Positions 36,552 through 45,324 of a stretch of DNA of 64,000 nt are shown here, one piece after another; position 1 is the stretch's first letter, and every line of letters begins with the position of its first letter. The notes under the pieces are model-generated. The model saw nothing but the letters and a program-made list of their open reading frames with translations, was not told where the DNA came from and searched no databases. Position numbers and translations under genes: made by a program. This stretch comes from Pelagihabitans sp963760375 (GTDB taxonomy: Bacteria > Bacteroidota > Bacteroidia > Flavobacteriales > Flavobacteriaceae). Location: positions 248,001 through 312,000 of the forward strand of contig CAVXCS010000005.1 in NCBI GenBank assembly GCA_963760375.1, written 5' to 3'.

Positions 36552-38861
36552 ATGACGACAATAAGACATGGTTTTGCAACGGCAGTTTTTCTCCTTTGTG
36601 GGATGTTCGCCATTGCACAACAAGCTCCAAAAGAAAGGGAGCCAGGCCATTACAGCCAGAGCAAGTTCAAACAGCTCTATGAGGAATTTGCAACCCCCAA
36701 TACCTACCGTACCGCTGCCGGTGCGCCGGGCCCAGACTATTACCAACAACAGGCCAATTATGTGATCAATGTGGAACTCGATGACAAAAACCACCATATC
36801 TATGGGGAGGAGACCATTACCTACATCAACAATTCGCCCGATCAATTGGAATACCTCTGGATACAGTTAGACCAGAATATACGGACCAAGGACTCCAAAG
36901 CCTTGCTCAGAAACGATACCCAGTTGGCCGATAATTACAAGGTGGAGGACTTTACCAAAAAGTATCTGACCGAACCTTTCGATGGCGGTTTTGTCATCGA
37001 ATCGGTGAAGGACGCGGCAGGGAATCCCTTGCCCCATACCGTGAATTTCACGATGATGCGCATCGACATGCCACAACCATTGAAGAGCAAGGAACAGTAT
37101 GTTTTCAGTATCAAATGGAACTACAACATTCCCGACCATACCGTGGATCGGGCCAGGTCGGGTTACGAATATTTTCCCAAAGACGGCAACAGGGCCTATG
37201 TGATCGCCCAGTTTTTTCCCAGGATGGCGGTCTATAACGACGTGGAGGGTTGGCAGAACCACCAATTTTGGGGCAATGGTGAATTTGCACTCACTTTTGG
37301 CAACTATGACGTGAGCATTACGGTGCCCGCCGACCATATATTGGATGCTACCGGCGTTTTACAGAACAGAAAGGAAGTATTTTCCAAAGCGATGATGGAA
37401 CGCTACGAAAAAGCCGTCAAAACATATGACAAACCCGTGCTCATCGTAACCCAGGCCGAAGCGGAGGCTGCAGAAAAAGGTTTTTCCGACAAAAAGAAGA
37501 CTTGGAAATTCAAGGCCGAAAATGTGCGCGACTATGCTTTTGCCACTTCAAGAAAATTTATTTGGGACATGCAGGCGGTAAAAGTCGGCAGCAAGGACGT
37601 CATGGCCGTTTCGCTTTATCCGAAAGAGGGCAATCCTTTATGGGAGGAATACTCCACCAAGGCCGTAGCCCATACGTTGCAGTCCTATTCGAGCCATACC
37701 TTCGACTATCCCTATCCCAAGGCCATTTCGGTTCATGCCAAGAATCAGGGCATGGAATACCCCATGATCTGCTGGAATTATGGCAGGCCCAATGAAGATG
37801 GCACCTATTCCGACCGCGTAAAATATGGTATGCTGAGTGTGATCATCCATGAGGTGGGCCACAACTTTTTTCCGATGATCGTCAATTCCGATGAACGCCA
37901 GTGGGGCTGGATGGATGAAGGACTTGATACCTTTATGCAATATATGGCCGAACAGGAGTTCGGGGAAAAATATCCCGAAGCCATCGCGCCCTATTCAAAA
38001 TATCCCTCCAGAAGGGGCGATCCAGCGGCCATCGTACCCTATATGGCCGGAGATCAAAGTACCATTTCCCCGATCATGGAAAATCCGGAAAATGTGTTTC
38101 AGTTGGGCCCCAATGCCTATAGCAAACCCGCTACCGCACTGAATATCCTGAGGGAGACGGTGATGGGCAGGGAATTGTTCGACCATGCCTTCAAAACCTA
38201 TTCCCATCGTTGGATGTTCAAACACCCAACGCCCGAAGATTTCTTCCGAACCATGGAAGACGCCTCGGCCGTGGATCTCGATTGGTATTGGAGGGGATGG
38301 TTCTATACCACCGATTATGTCGACATTGGCGTGAAAGGGATCAAAAAGTACTTTGTTTCGAACCAGCCCAATAAAAAGATGAGGGAGTATATGGCCTCCC
38401 GTAATGTGAACGAAACCGATTTAAACCCAGTGGTTTATCTGGCCGAAGAGGGCAGTGAAGATGCCGATTCGAACCTTAAGGGCAAAACGGCCCAAGAGAA
38501 TTCGCAGACGTTGAAGGAATTTTTGATGGACAACCTGAGCGAGGCCGAACGCGCCAAGGTGAAATCACCCAAATATTTCTATGAAATCACCTATGATAAG
38601 CCCGGAGGCTTGCCCATGCCGTTGATCGTGGAATATTCCTATGCCAATGGCAGTACACAGCAAATAACCTACCCCGCAGAAATCTGGCGAAAGAACGATA
38701 AGGAAGTGCGGGTGGTCATTGCTTCCGAGAATGAACTTACCCAGGTAATCGTTGACCCTAAGGGTGAAACTGCGGATATCGATACCACGAACAATTCCTG
38801 GCCCAAGAAAGAGGCGCCTTCCGAATTTGATCGTTTAAAGGAATCGATCAAAGGAAAGTAA
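36552..38861 (+). CDS. secreted M1 family aminopeptidase
   Basis: This 769-residue protein has a signal peptide ending near residue 22 (FAIAQ). The M1 zinc site is intact: His433, Glu434, His437 (HEVGHN) and Glu456 (GWMDEGLDTF), with the expected 18 residues between the second His and the Glu. The upstream exopeptidase block is GMEYPMI rather than GAMEN, as in several bacterial M1 members. The product should cleave N-terminal residues of peptides in the periplasm or outside. It ends a cluster of four plus-strand genes and is followed by a terminator at 38879-38907. Confidence 0.93.
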   Translation: MTTIRHGFATAVFLLCGMFAIAQQAPKEREPGHYSQSKFKQLYEEFATPNTYRTAAGAPGPDYYQQQANYVINVELDDKNHHIYGEETITYINNSPDQLEYLWIQLDQNIRTKDSKALLRNDTQLADNYKVEDFTKKYLTEPFDGGFVIESVKDAAGNPLPHTVNFTMMRIDMPQPLKSKEQYVFSIKWNYNIPDHTVDRARSGYEYFPKDGNRAYVIAQFFPRMAVYNDVEGWQNHQFWGNGEFALTFGNYDVSITVPADHILDATGVLQNRKEVFSKAMMERYEKAVKTYDKPVLIVTQAEAEAAEKGFSDKKKTWKFKAENVRDYAFATSRKFIWDMQAVKVGSKDVMAVSLYPKEGNPLWEEYSTKAVAHTLQSYSSHTFDYPYPKAISVHAKNQGMEYPMICWNYGRPNEDGTYSDRVKYGMLSVIIHEVGHNFFPMIVNSDERQWGWMDEGLDTFMQYMAEQEFGEKYPEAIAPYSKYPSRRGDPAAIVPYMAGDQSTISPIMENPENVFQLGPNAYSKPATALNILRETVMGRELFDHAFKTYSHRWMFKHPTPEDFFRTMEDASAVDLDWYWRGWFYTTDYVDIGVKGIKKYFVSNQPNKKMREYMASRNVNETDLNPVVYLAEEGSEDADSNLKGKTAQENSQTLKEFLMDNLSEAERAKVKSPKYFYEITYDKPGGLPMPLIVEYSYANGSTQQITYPAEIWRKNDKEVRVVIASENELTQVIVDPKGETADIDTTNNSWPKKEAPSEFDRLKESIKGK

Positions 38862-38878
38862 ACCCTAAAATATTATGT

Positions 38879-38907
38879 AAAGCCTTGCATTTCGCAGGGC
38901 TTTTTTT
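38879..38907 (+). terminator. terminator after the M1 peptidase gene
   Basis: AAAGCCTTGC pairs with GCAGGGCTTT (38879-38888 with 38894-38903, one G-U) across a 5-base loop, followed by seven Ts. The tatA promoter starts right behind it. Confidence 0.85.
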
Positions 38908-38908
38908 A

Positions 38909-38937
38909 TTGGGCAGTGAAACTTCTTCCTATATTTG
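38909..38937 (+). promoter_or_regulatory. tatA promoter (-33 TTG and -7 box)
   Basis: TTG at 38909-38911 and TATATTTG at 38930-38937 are separated by 18 bp, fitting the Bacteroidota sigma consensus. The first ATG is only four bases further, so the mRNA may have almost no leader. Confidence 0.75.
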
Positions 38938-38941
38938 TGTT

Positions 38942-39280
38942 ATGATTATGACGCATTTTTTATTCATTAGCGGTGGTGAGATATTCTTTATCATGTTCAT
39001 CGTGGTCATGGTTTTTGGAGCGGATAAGATTCCCGATATCGCAAGGGGATTGGGCAAAGGGATGCGCCAACTGAAGGACGCAACCGAGGACATAAAGAAG
39101 GAAATCCAGAAAAGCGCCGACAAACAGGGCATAGATACCAGTTTTGTGACCGACCTAAAAAAAGACTTCGATAATGTGAAAGAGAATATCTCTTCAGGAA
39201 TTACCAAAGACCTTACCAAGGAAATCGATCAGGTAAAGAAAGGTGTGGATGACGTGACCGGTACGATCAAACGAAGCTAA
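38942..39280 (+). CDS. tatA: twin-arginine translocase subunit TatA/TatE
   Basis: TatA forms the oligomeric pore that moves folded Tat-signal proteins across the inner membrane. The protein is 112 residues from the ATG at 38942; the ATG at 38948 is an alternative. A single N-terminal helix (GEIFFIMFIVVMVFGADKIPD, about residues 11-31) ends in the family motif FGADKIP. The amphipathic helix GLGKGMRQLKDATEDIKKE and a charged tail follow. The usual FG pair is present. tatC is not in the window. The gene ends eight bases before the PAP2 gene. Confidence 0.93.
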   Translation: MIMTHFLFISGGEIFFIMFIVVMVFGADKIPDIARGLGKGMRQLKDATEDIKKEIQKSADKQGIDTSFVTDLKKDFDNVKENISSGITKDLTKEIDQVKKGVDDVTGTIKRS

Positions 39281-39288
39281 GTCCCAGG

Positions 39289-39849
39289 ATGCTCGATTTT
39301 TTATTGCAGTGGGACAGAAAGTCCTTTGTTTATATCAATGGGCTGGGAGCGACACCCTATGATTCCTTTTGGTTGGCCGTGACCCACTTTTATACCTGGA
39401 TCCCCCTATTCATATTCCTCATCGCCCTTATTTTTATCGAATATCGAAAAAAGAACGGCTTCATCATATTGATGGCCTATACTGCCATGCTGCTTTTATT
39501 GGGCCTGGTTATTTTTTTCATCAAGGAATATGTAGGGCGGGTTAGGCCCAACAATGATTTGGCAATGCTCGTGCTGGGAAGGGTATTGCAGACTCCTGAA
39601 AGTTATAGTTTCTTTTCGGGCCATTCGGCCTCTTCCTTCAGTATTGCCACCTTGTCGGCACTTTTGCTCAAAGGGCGTTTTAAATGGATCTACGCCATCT
39701 TCCTTTGGCCAGTTTTAATTTCCTTCAGTAGAATTTACCTTGGGGTTCACTATCCTTTGGATGTTATCGTCGGTGCCGGGGTAGGGGTGCTGTTTTCTTT
39801 TGGTAGCTATGCCTTGCTTCAAAGGTTTATCTCACGCGACAGAGCGTGA
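39289..39849 (+). CDS. PAP2 family phosphatase
   Basis: This 186-residue membrane protein has about five or six hydrophobic helices. All three acid-phosphatase motifs are present: KEYVGRVRP (motif 1), FFSGHSASSF (motif 2, SGH) and RIYLGVHYPLDV (motif 3). Such enzymes remove phosphate from lipid phosphates such as undecaprenyl pyrophosphate or phosphatidic acid, on the periplasmic side. The exact substrate is not clear. It follows tatA by eight bases and overlaps the convergent O-methyltransferase gene by 23 bp. Confidence 0.9.
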   Translation: MLDFLLQWDRKSFVYINGLGATPYDSFWLAVTHFYTWIPLFIFLIALIFIEYRKKNGFIILMAYTAMLLLLGLVIFFIKEYVGRVRPNNDLAMLVLGRVLQTPESYSFFSGHSASSFSIATLSALLLKGRFKWIYAIFLWPVLISFSRIYLGVHYPLDVIVGAGVGVLFSFGSYALLQRFISRDRA

Positions 39850-40468
39850 GTCCATCACGGATGGGCAACAGCACCGTTTCCAAACGATGATCGTTGCGCA
39901 ATCGTTCATTATAATCCAACAGAATTTGGGTGGTCTTGTCTTTTTCTTCAAGCGGTTCGATGACCTTTCCCGACCAAAGTACGTTGTCTGAAAGGATGAT
40001 GCTCCCCGATCTGGTTTTTGCCAATACGGACTCTAAATAAGCGGGATATTCGGTCTTTTCGGCATCGATGAACACCAGGTCGAAAACAGGGTTCAAAGTG
40101 GGGATGATTTTCAGGGCATCGCCATGGTGCTGAACAATTTGTGGGCCGAAGCCGCTGCGATCGAAATAGCGCCGTTGGATGCCAATAAGTTCTTCATTGA
40201 TGTCGATGGTATGCAATTGTCCCCCTTTTTGAAGCCCCTCTGCCAGGCATAGGGCAGAATATCCGGTATAGGTGCCGATTTCCAAAATGTATTTTGGTTG
40301 CATGATTTTTGAGAGCATACTCAAAACCCGGCCTTGGTAATGGCCTGTCAACATGCGGGGCCTTAGTACTTTAAGATGGGTTTCACGTGTGAGTTCCTGG
40401 AGTAGTTTGGGTTCTTCCGCAGTAGATTTTTCGATGTAGGCCTCCAATAGGGGCGATAAAAAGTGCAT
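39827..40468 (-). CDS. class I SAM-dependent O-methyltransferase
   Basis: This 213-residue protein is of the catechol/caffeoyl-CoA O-methyltransferase type (methyltransferase family 3). The SAM loop is EIGTYTGYSALCLAEGL near residues 80-96. Metal and substrate-side residues sit in LVFIDAEKTEYPAYLE and ILSDNVLWSGKV, and the typical C-terminal LPIRDGLTLCRVR is present. The acceptor substrate is unknown. Its last 23 bp overlap the end of the PAP2 gene on the other strand. Confidence 0.92.
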   Translation of the reverse strand: MHFLSPLLEAYIEKSTAEEPKLLQELTRETHLKVLRPRMLTGHYQGRVLSMLSKIMQPKYILEIGTYTGYSALCLAEGLQKGGQLHTIDINEELIGIQRRYFDRSGFGPQIVQHHGDALKIIPTLNPVFDLVFIDAEKTEYPAYLESVLAKTRSGSIILSDNVLWSGKVIEPLEEKDKTTQILLDYNERLRNDHRLETVLLPIRDGLTLCRVR

Positions 40469-40622
40469 CTTCCAATTTTGGTAAAAATAAGGTTTAAATT
40501 CCTACCTTAAAACTTCAAGGTAGAGGTTGAACCAGGGTTACCACACCTTTTTGTGCCCTATGGGACCAATTCCGAAAATCACTTATTTTGCAATGGATAA
40601 AATACAAGGAAAGATGAATCCC

Positions 40623-41081
40623 ATGGAAAATATTACAATACGACCTGCGCAGCTAGGAGACCTTAAAGTGCTTCTGCGATTCGAACAGGGCATTATTGAA
40701 GCGGAACGACCTTACGATACGACCATCAAACCAGATCCCGTAAGTTACTATGATTTGAAGGAAATGATGTTGTCAAAAGAAGCGGCCATAGTGGTCGCAG
40801 AGTGTGCCGGACAGGTGGTCGCGTCGGGTTTTGTGCGCATCAAGGAGGCAAGGCCGTACCTAGATCATGAGAAATACGCCTACCTGGGTTTTATGTATAC
40901 CGAGCCTTCGTTTCGCGGAAGTGGCATCAATGCACGGATTATAGATGTCTTAAAGGATTGGGCATTGACAAAGGGGCTCAGTGAAATCAGGCTTACCGTT
41001 TATGAAGATAATTTGGCCGCCATTCGTGCCTATGAAAAATACGGTTTTAAAAAACACCTTATCGAGATGCGCTTAGGCTGA
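40623..41081 (+). CDS. GNAT family N-acetyltransferase
   Basis: This 152-residue protein has the GNAT fold. Acetyl-CoA binding motif A is EPSFRGSGINARIID near residues 97-111, and motif B is YEDNLAAIRAYEKYGFKKH. The frame runs back to 40527, but the family start (ITIRPAQLGDL) follows the ATG at 40623; the ATG at 40614 is a second option. The substrate is unknown. It is upstream of kynU by 50 bp in the same direction but may be separately transcribed, since kynU has its own -7 box. Confidence 0.9.
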   Translation: MENITIRPAQLGDLKVLLRFEQGIIEAERPYDTTIKPDPVSYYDLKEMMLSKEAAIVVAECAGQVVASGFVRIKEARPYLDHEKYAYLGFMYTEPSFRGSGINARIIDVLKDWALTKGLSEIRLTVYEDNLAAIRAYEKYGFKKHLIEMRLG

Positions 41082-41111
41082 TCAATTACATGAGATTCAC
41101 TTTCGAAGTCG

Positions 41112-41119
41112 TATTTTTG
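41112..41119 (+). promoter_or_regulatory. -7 box upstream of kynU
   Basis: TATTTTTG matches TAnnTTTG and lies 12 bp upstream of the ATG at 41132. It falls inside the longer frame starting at 41090, supporting the later start. Confidence 0.6.
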
Positions 41120-41131
41120 AAAAAAACTGCC

Positions 41132-42400
41132 ATGGAATTTAAAAATACCCTAGCCTTCGCCCAACAACTGGATGCGGAAGACCCCCTGAGCGGCTATCGC
41201 CAAGCCTTTCATTTTCCGAAGGTCGATGGGAAACAGGTCATCTATTTTACTGGTAATTCCCTGGGATTGCAACCAAAAAATGCACAAAAATTTGTCGATG
41301 ACATTATGACCGATTGGCGGGAAATGGCTGTCGAGGGCCATTTTTATGCGGATAAACCATGGTGGGACTATCATGAACGTCTGGCTGCGCCCCTGGCCAG
41401 GGTTGTTGGGGCAAAGCCAGCAGAGATCACTGTCATGAACACGCTCACCGTGAACCTGCATCTGTTGATGGTCTCCTTTTATCGTCCCAACCCAAAGCGA
41501 TTTAAGATACTCTGCGAGGAAAAGGCCTTTCCTTCGGACCAATACATGTTTCAGAGTCAGATTCGCTTTCATGGCCATGACCCTGAAGTGGCCCTGGTGG
41601 AGGTCAAAAAAAGACCAGGGGAGCACTTTTGGCGCACTGAAGATGTGTTGGCCCAAATCGAAGCTTTGGGGGACGAATTGGCATTGGTGTTGATCGGGGG
41701 CGTTAATTATTACAACGGGCAGGTATTTGATATGGAAACCATCACCAAAGCGGGTCGGGCAGCAGGTGCCTATGTCGGATGGGACCTGGCCCATGCCGTG
41801 GGCAACGTAGCCTTGAAACTTCATGATTGGGGCGCCGATTTCGCTGCTTGGTGCAGTTATAAATATATGAACAGCGGCCCGGGAAATGCTTCCGGGGTGT
41901 TCATCAATGAGCGATTTTTAAGTCAAAGCAACATTCCTCGCTTTGAAGGTTGGTGGGGCACCAAAAGGGAAACCCGCTTTCTGATGAAACCCGAATTCGA
42001 ACCCATGGAAAATGCCGATGCATGGCAGATCAGCAATCCACCGGTATTGGCATTGGCGCCCTATTTGGCGTCTTTGGAGATGTTCGAGGAGGTCGGGATG
42101 GAAGCACTGATCGCCAAACGCACCAAAATCGTTGCCTATCTGGAGTTCGTGATCAGGGAAATCGATAAGGAGGTTAAAGGTTCGTTCGAGATCATCACCC
42201 CAAAGGATAGGGGTTGCCAACTTTCGGTCTTTCTGCACGGACAGGGCAAAGCGATATTTCATTACCTGATGAAACATGGGGTGGTGGTCGATTGGAGGGA
42301 GCCCAATGTCATTCGGTTGGCGCCCGCACCTTTTTACAGTTCCTATGAGGATATGTACCGTTTTGGGCAAATATTAAAAAAGGGCATCAATGCCTCCTAG
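41132..42400 (+). CDS. kynU: kynureninase
   Basis: KynU is a PLP enzyme that cleaves kynurenine or 3-hydroxykynurenine to anthranilate or 3-hydroxyanthranilate plus alanine. The protein is 422 residues, the normal length. Family blocks are VIYFTGNSLGLQPK, MNTLTVNLHLLMVSFYRP, the PLP-aspartate region YVGWDLAHAVGN, the PLP-lysine motif AWCSYKYMNSGPG, and RFEGWWGTKRETRFLM. The start at 41132 is chosen because the -7 box lies just upstream. Kynurenine 3-monooxygenase is encoded 3 kb further on, so 3-hydroxykynurenine is a likely substrate. Confidence 0.95.
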   Translation: MEFKNTLAFAQQLDAEDPLSGYRQAFHFPKVDGKQVIYFTGNSLGLQPKNAQKFVDDIMTDWREMAVEGHFYADKPWWDYHERLAAPLARVVGAKPAEITVMNTLTVNLHLLMVSFYRPNPKRFKILCEEKAFPSDQYMFQSQIRFHGHDPEVALVEVKKRPGEHFWRTEDVLAQIEALGDELALVLIGGVNYYNGQVFDMETITKAGRAAGAYVGWDLAHAVGNVALKLHDWGADFAAWCSYKYMNSGPGNASGVFINERFLSQSNIPRFEGWWGTKRETRFLMKPEFEPMENADAWQISNPPVLALAPYLASLEMFEEVGMEALIAKRTKIVAYLEFVIREIDKEVKGSFEIITPKDRGCQLSVFLHGQGKAIFHYLMKHGVVVDWREPNVIRLAPAPFYSSYEDMYRFGQILKKGINAS

Positions 42401-42501
42401 CAGCTGATGTGTATCTGAAGGGTTTTGTTTTAGAGGGACCAATAGATAGTGGCATTTAGAAATTCTACCAGGGATAAAAAATGGGCCGATCTATTTTCTT
42501 T

Positions 42502-42509
42502 TATCTTTG
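42502..42509 (+). promoter_or_regulatory. -7 box upstream of the MFS transporter gene
   Basis: TATCTTTG matches TAnnTTTG, 55 bp upstream of the ATG at 42565. Confidence 0.55.
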
Positions 42510-42564
42510 CCAGCTTTCAGGCCAATGAAATGCGCTGTCGCAACCTGTAACCACCCATCGAACC

Positions 42565-43713
42565 ATGAAGTCCCTTTTGCTCATCATTTCCAACCCACGT
42601 TATTTTGGTCCTGCATGGGTTTTCGCCAGCCTTAACATCCTTTTTGGTACCTGGGCCATATACATTCCTACGGTAAAGGAAGATCTGGCCATCGACAAAT
42701 CACAGTTGGGCATGGCCCTATTCTTTCTTTCGCTCGGGGTATTCACCATTTTCCCCGTGGCGGCCAGGATCATCAACAGGGTAGGGGTCGGGAAGACCAT
42801 GGGTTTGAGCCTTTTCGTATTGTGCATCACCGCTTTGTTGCCGTTGTTGGCCCCCAATCTATATGCTTTGATGGGGGCGCTGTTTTTGTTCGGGGCGAGC
42901 AGCGGAATCACCGATATTTCCATGAACACTTTGGTGACCGAATTGGAAAAGGAAGACCGGACCAAATTCATGTCGGCCGCCCATGGATTTTTTAGCCTTG
43001 GGGGCGTTTTGGCGGGATTGGGCAGTTTTTTTATCCTCAAGTTGAACAACCCGCCTTTACATATGCTTTTGGCGGTAGTTTTGGTCATCGGGGTGAACTT
43101 CCTATTCATGAAAAGATATTATCACTTGAAAGCCGCGCCGGTAGAGAAAGAGCCCTTCAGCCTAAAGGTGTTCAAACCATTGTTGTTGTTGGGTGTTGTT
43201 TCCTTTGTGTCGATGGGCAGTGAGGGCGCCATAGTTGACTGGAGCGGATTGTACCTCAAAGAAATCAGTATGGCGCCGGAAACGCTTTGGGGGCTCGGCT
43301 TTTTGGCATTTTCTGCGATGATGACCCTGGGCCGCTTTCTAGGGGATGCGGTGAGTACCAAATTGGGTTCGGTCAAAATTGTGGCCCTAGGGGCCTTAGT
43401 GGCCATCATGGGCTATGGCCTGGTGCTGACCACCGCCACAACATTGGCGATAGTGGGTTTTGCCCTTTGCGGTCTTGGGTTTTCGGTAATGGTACCCGAA
43501 CTGTTCCGCATTGGAGGGAACGTAAAAGGCGTTGAATCTTCCCAAGGGGTTTCTTTTATAGCGGGCATGGGCTATTCGGGCTTTCTTTTGGCACCCCCAT
43601 TATTGGGCTACGTGGCCAAAACTTCCTCCCTGGTCAGTTGTTTCGTGATCATGCTCTGTTGCGCCATTTTGGTATTGGGCGCCACCTATTTCCTGAACCG
43701 AAAAAGGATTTAA
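42565..43713 (+). CDS. MFS transporter
   Basis: This 382-residue protein has twelve predicted membrane segments and an MFS layout. The loop after helix 2 is INRVGVGKTMG and the corresponding loop in the second half is GDAVSTKLGSVK. The sequence resembles the YbjJ-type branch of the MFS (FGASSGITDISMNTLVTELEK, AAHGFFSLGG, GSEGAIVDWSGLYL). The substrate is unknown, and the direction of transport cannot be told. It is monocistronic, with convergent genes on the right (4-bp overlap with the next gene's stop). Confidence 0.88.
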   Translation: MKSLLLIISNPRYFGPAWVFASLNILFGTWAIYIPTVKEDLAIDKSQLGMALFFLSLGVFTIFPVAARIINRVGVGKTMGLSLFVLCITALLPLLAPNLYALMGALFLFGASSGITDISMNTLVTELEKEDRTKFMSAAHGFFSLGGVLAGLGSFFILKLNNPPLHMLLAVVLVIGVNFLFMKRYYHLKAAPVEKEPFSLKVFKPLLLLGVVSFVSMGSEGAIVDWSGLYLKEISMAPETLWGLGFLAFSAMMTLGRFLGDAVSTKLGSVKIVALGALVAIMGYGLVLTTATTLAIVGFALCGLGFSVMVPELFRIGGNVKGVESSQGVSFIAGMGYSGFLLAPPLLGYVAKTSSLVSCFVIMLCCAILVLGATYFLNRKRI

Positions 43714-44378
43714 TCGGTTTTCACTTCCAGGCCTGTAAAATGGAGCTTAAAATTTCCCTCCGCGTTTTTGTGCGTCTTGGCAATTTTTAGCCCCTTAATG
43801 TCAACATAATCTTCCCAAGTGGTTACCACCGATGGTGCTGCCTGGTTGCCTTTACGGAAAACCCATTCCCGAACGATCAGGTCATCCCCGAAATAAAAAT
43901 CATAGGCATCGCCAGGGGTGTACCCGCCTTCGGCCCCATAGTGAATGGTAATCTTTTGCATTGGTTTTTTACTAATTGGGGCCTCGGTCTTGGCGGTATA
44001 TTTATGGGTGATGTTTTTTCCATCCCAAACCAATTGGTAAGGGGCCAACATCCAGTATTTATCGTTGATGAAATTGCCATTGGTCTTGTAGGCAACGCTA
44101 TCCATGTTTGCCCAATTATAGCTTATTGTTCCCTCTTCGCCGATCGCGGTGATGTCATTGGTTTTGGGATACCATATCCAGCTGCGTTCAAAATGTTTTC
44201 CGTCACGGTCCACGTTGAAGGTGAACTTTAGTTCGGTAACATTTTTCCAGTTCTGAAACCCGTTGGCATCGGCCACTTTTTGCAAGATACTGGCCTCCTG
44301 TACCACATTGGGTCCGATCAGGGTGTAGCCAGTGGAAACAAATAGGATCGCGAGGATGGGGGTAATGAATTTTTTCAT
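43710..44378 (-). CDS. secreted protein of unknown function, DUF6503-like
   Basis: This 222-residue protein has a signal peptide (about residues 1-19). The body is a beta-rich periplasmic fold, with blocks such as WKNVTELKFTFNVDRDGKHFERSW split by NDITAIGEEG, GNFINDKYWMLAPYQLVWD and TTWEDYVDIKGLKIAKTH. The alternating beta pattern is like outer-membrane lipoprotein-sorting or DUF6503-type proteins; the family match is from memory only. No cysteines suggest a lipobox. It is divergent from clpP, with a -7 box at 44393-44400. The function is unknown. Confidence 0.75.
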   Translation of the reverse strand: MKKFITPILAILFVSTGYTLIGPNVVQEASILQKVADANGFQNWKNVTELKFTFNVDRDGKHFERSWIWYPKTNDITAIGEEGTISYNWANMDSVAYKTNGNFINDKYWMLAPYQLVWDGKNITHKYTAKTEAPISKKPMQKITIHYGAEGGYTPGDAYDFYFGDDLIVREWVFRKGNQAAPSVVTTWEDYVDIKGLKIAKTHKNAEGNFKLHFTGLEVKTD

Positions 44379-44392
44379 AGTCTTGTTTTTTT

Positions 44393-44400
44393 CAAAGATA
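44393..44400 (-). promoter_or_regulatory. -7 box for the DUF6503-like gene
   Basis: TATCTTTG on the minus strand, 14 bp upstream of the ATG at 44378, matches TAnnTTTG. Confidence 0.6.
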
Positions 44401-44466
44401 ATCGCTTTTGCCTTTATATTTGAATATCATGCGATTTTATGGAATGGTTTTTCACAATAAAATGAT

Positions 44467-44474
44467 TAATTTTG
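44467..44474 (+). promoter_or_regulatory. -7 box of clpP
   Basis: TAATTTTG matches TAnnTTTG, 20 bp upstream of the ATG at 44495. This supports starting ClpP at 44495 and not at 44408. A second match, TATATTTG at 44415-44422, lies further upstream. Confidence 0.55.
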
Positions 44475-44494
44475 AACTTGATAAAAAAGATAAA

Positions 44495-45043
44495 ATGAGT
44501 TCGAAAAAAGGAAAGATACAGGAAGCCATTGACGAAAAAATGTTGAACGAGCGCAAGGTGTTCCTTTGGGGCATGGTCGATGATGATTCTGCCAAGCATG
44601 TCATTGACCGCCTGTTGTACCTCGACATGCAAAACAATAAGGAAATACAGCTGTATATCAATAGTCCAGGGGGTTATGTGACTTCCGGCTTCGCGATTTA
44701 TGACACCATCAAATCATTGAAAAGTCCGATTTCCACCATATGTACCGGATTGGCGGCCTCCATGGGGTCGATATTGCTTTCGGTGGGCAAGAAAGGTAAA
44801 AGATTCATACAGCCACATGCCCAGGTGATGATCCACCAGCCCAGTGGGGGCGCAAGGGGCCAGGCTTCCAATATCGAGATCCAAGCGAAGGAAATCATAA
44901 AGACCAAAGAATTGAGCGCCAAGCTGCTCGCAGAGAATTGTGGTCAGGATTATGAAAGGGTGTTGCGTGACTTTGATCGTGATTACTGGATGAACGCAGA
45001 GGAATCGGTCGAATACGGCATCGTGGACGGGATCCTAAAATAA
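44495..45043 (+). CDS. clpP: ATP-dependent Clp protease proteolytic subunit
   Basis: This 182-residue serine protease subunit degrades unfolded or tagged proteins together with ClpX or ClpC/A. The catalytic triad is Ser89 (GLAASMGS), His114 (MIHQPSGGA) and Asp163 (DFDRDYW), matching the family spacing. The frame extends to 44408, but the -7 box at 44467 and the family start favour the ATG at 44495. Neither tig nor clpX is next to it, so it may be a second ClpP copy separate from the usual tig-clpP-clpX operon. A terminator hairpin follows at 45111-45147. Confidence 0.92.
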   Translation: MSSKKGKIQEAIDEKMLNERKVFLWGMVDDDSAKHVIDRLLYLDMQNNKEIQLYINSPGGYVTSGFAIYDTIKSLKSPISTICTGLAASMGSILLSVGKKGKRFIQPHAQVMIHQPSGGARGQASNIEIQAKEIIKTKELSAKLLAENCGQDYERVLRDFDRDYWMNAEESVEYGIVDGILK

Positions 45044-45110
45044 ACATGCCCTCCGAAGCCCATGGCTTAGGCTTTGATGACCATTGGGCAAAGTTAAATG
45101 GGTATCAATG

Positions 45111-45147
45111 AAAAAGTCCTTCGCAACCTTAATGTGAAGGACTTTTT
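45111..45147 (+). terminator. terminator downstream of clpP
   Basis: AAAAAGTCCTTC (45111-45122) pairs with GAAGGACTTTTT (45136-45147). The stem can extend inward to 15 bp including one G-U. A and T tracts on both sides allow use from either strand. Confidence 0.8.
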
Positions 45148-45324
45148 GAATATATATGGACGCCGAAGCGGATAGTAATTTATTTACGATTTGGTTTCTA
45201 CAGTTGGTTTTCCCCAACATGTTAAAAAAAAGCTAACTTTATTGCTGTCAGCAAATAGAATTTCGCCCTAGTTTGAAAAATGCTGTAAAGATCGGATCAA
45301 CACGCCAAATGTCCGCCAAGTGGA

